Of a stretch of 5,964 nt of DNA, positions 5,266-5,964 are shown piece by piece. How positions within the stretch are numbered: position 1 is the first letter of the stretch; each line of letters starts with the position of its first letter. Location: assembly GCA_030146445.1 (NCBI GenBank), contig JASLBT010000100.1:1-5964 (forward strand). The letters run 5' to 3'. A program made the position numbers and the translations under genes. This DNA comes from Segetibacter sp. GTDB taxonomy: Bacteria > Bacteroidota > Bacteroidia > Chitinophagales > Chitinophagaceae. The notes under the pieces were generated by a model. That model made no database searches and had not been told where the DNA came from. It was given only the letters and a program-made list of their open reading frames with translations.

Positions 5266-5379
5266 ACACACGTATACTTTGGCAACGTTGACGGAATAAT
5301 ACTATACCCGGAGAACTTGTGTACCGCAGCAGACCTCAGGGTTGAAGCAAGGAAACGGGTGGTTTCAACTGTTCAAATA

Positions 5380-5424
5380 AATAAAAAGAAATAGCCGGCA
5401 ATTTGCCGGCTATTTCTTTTTATT
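5380..5424. terminator. Bidirectional terminator, perfect 21-bp inverted repeat
   Basis: Arms 5380-5400 and 5404-5424 are perfectly complementary over 21 bp with a 3-nt spacer. The core is the GC-rich TAGCCGGCA / TGCCGGCTA. The outer parts are A-rich on the left and T-rich on the right (TTTCTTTTTATT), so each strand ends in a U-rich tract. It lies between the convergent genes ending at 5265 and 5443, and fits a shared terminator acting in both directions. Confidence 0.92.
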
Positions 5425-5442
5425 CGAATTACGAACTGGTTG

Positions 5443-5964
5443 TTATCTAGTGCTTTTGCCAAACACAAGTAAAACCTGCTCACCTTGCTTTAAACGCAAT
5501 TGGTTGTTGGTAACGTCGTAGCTATCTGCACGGCGTAAACGATCCAGGTAAGCTGATTGATCAAATCCACCATGACACTGAATGTTGGTTGACGGAGTAA
5601 GTTCATTGAAATGCAAAGTACTTCCTTCAACTTTTATCGTACCCATGATGTTGTTGCAACCTGTGTAGCCGGTAAAACTTCCATTCTCAATAAACATATT
5701 AAGTTTTGGCATAACGAACGGATTACCGTTAACCGCCATAAATATATTTGAATTGTTGGCTGATGTACCGCTTGCATCTGTTGCGTCGCTGCCCATACCT
5801 GTGGAATTATTCATCATATTGCCACCAGTTGTTGCACTTCCTGTCGCTGAACCGGTAGAACCCATTGTGCTACCTGTGCCTGTTGAACCAGTTGTTCCTG
5901 AACCTGTAGAACCCATTGTGCTACCTGATCCTGTTGAACCAGTTGTTCCTGAACCTGTAGAACC
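5443..5964 (-). CDS. META-domain protein with Gly/Ser/Thr repeat N-terminus (partial)
   Basis: The visible 173 residues are the C-terminal part; the frame stays open to the window edge, so the true start, probably with a signal peptide or lipobox, lies outside. The internal ATG at 5914-5916 is a repeat Met, not a likely start. About the first 65 residues are low-complexity: two 17-residue units of GSTGSGTTGST(G)xGSTM, a degenerate third, then a Met/Asn/Ser/Thr linker. The remainder resembles a META (HslJ-like) domain: NGNPFVMPKLNMFIENGSF, GYTGCNN, the GTIKVEGSTLHF strand, TPSTNIQC, SAYLDRL and NNQLRLKQGEQVLLVF. The Cys of GCNN and of NIQC may form a disulfide, which suits an exported protein. 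META proteins have been linked to stress and envelope functions; the role here is unknown. Confidence 0.85.
   Translation of the reverse strand, partial: GSTGSGTTGSTGSGSTMGSTGSGTTGSTGTGSTMGSTGSATGSATTGGNMMNNSTGMGSDATDASGTSANNSNIFMAVNGNPFVMPKLNMFIENGSFTGYTGCNNIMGTIKVEGSTLHFNELTPSTNIQCHGGFDQSAYLDRLRRADSYDVTNNQLRLKQGEQVLLVFGKSTR
5851..5964 (-). repeat. 51-bp in-frame coding tandem repeat
   Basis: Units 5863-5913 and 5914-5964 differ at only two adjacent codons (encoding GTG versus GSG), and a third degenerate unit extends to about 5851. The period is 51 bp (17 codons), so copy changes keep the frame. The array continues to the window edge, so the total copy number is unknown. Confidence 0.85.

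Noticed and set aside
5341..5369. Hairpin GTTGAA / TTCAAC after the 113-aa gene
   Set aside because: Only a 6-bp stem with a long loop and no T-run; the strong terminator at 5380-5424 follows immediately.
1..5964. A coherent multi-gene system (defence, secretion, biosynthetic cluster or mobile element)
   Set aside because: Genes alternate in strand, are separated by terminators, and belong to unrelated families; there is no transposase, integrase, tRNA, toxin-antitoxin pair or nuclease.

Overview
The window looks like chromosomal DNA of a Bacteroidota bacterium, plausibly Chitinophagaceae or a relative. This is inferred from AT-rich composition, weak Shine-Dalgarno sequences, promoter boxes of the Bacteroidota TAnnTTTG type, and a gene set dominated by families common in that phylum (DUF4230, DUF3891, a META-domain protein with a low-complexity N-terminus). 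No sequence search was possible, so the taxonomic call is tentative.

Layout. Positions 1-572 contain no recognisable gene: an intrinsic terminator (179-204), a 95-bp tandem repeat that decays into an AATCCGCA-type microrepeat (218-492), and a compound hairpin (516-554). A GT1-type glycosyltransferase follows on the minus strand (573-1946), with a promoter box just upstream. Positions 1947-2400 are largely non-coding but hold the best plus-strand promoter of the window (2148-2178) and a GC-rich direct repeat. Downstream are two small plus-strand ORFs in tandem (2401-2526, 2549-2695), which are tentative. Next come a minus-strand DUF4230 membrane protein (2763-3494) and, divergent from it, a plus-strand DUF3891 protein (3634-4386). 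Convergent with the latter is a tentative 36-aa ORF (4401-4511, minus), then a 57-aa hydrophilic protein (4553-4726, minus). Divergent from that is a 113-aa protein with a DUF6717-like sequence (4924-5265, plus). A perfect 21-bp inverted repeat (5380-5424) serves as a shared terminator before the C-terminal part of a META-domain protein (5443-5964, minus), whose 5' end lies beyond the window.

The genes do not form an evident pathway or operon. They are mostly single genes in alternating orientation, with transcription units bounded by hairpins. I see no phage, transposase, toxin-antitoxin, CRISPR or defence module. The most unusual content is in the gaps: the tandem repeat block, the small-ORF locus with its own promoter, and the 36-aa ORF whose stop codon lies in the same dyad as the stop codon of its convergent neighbour.
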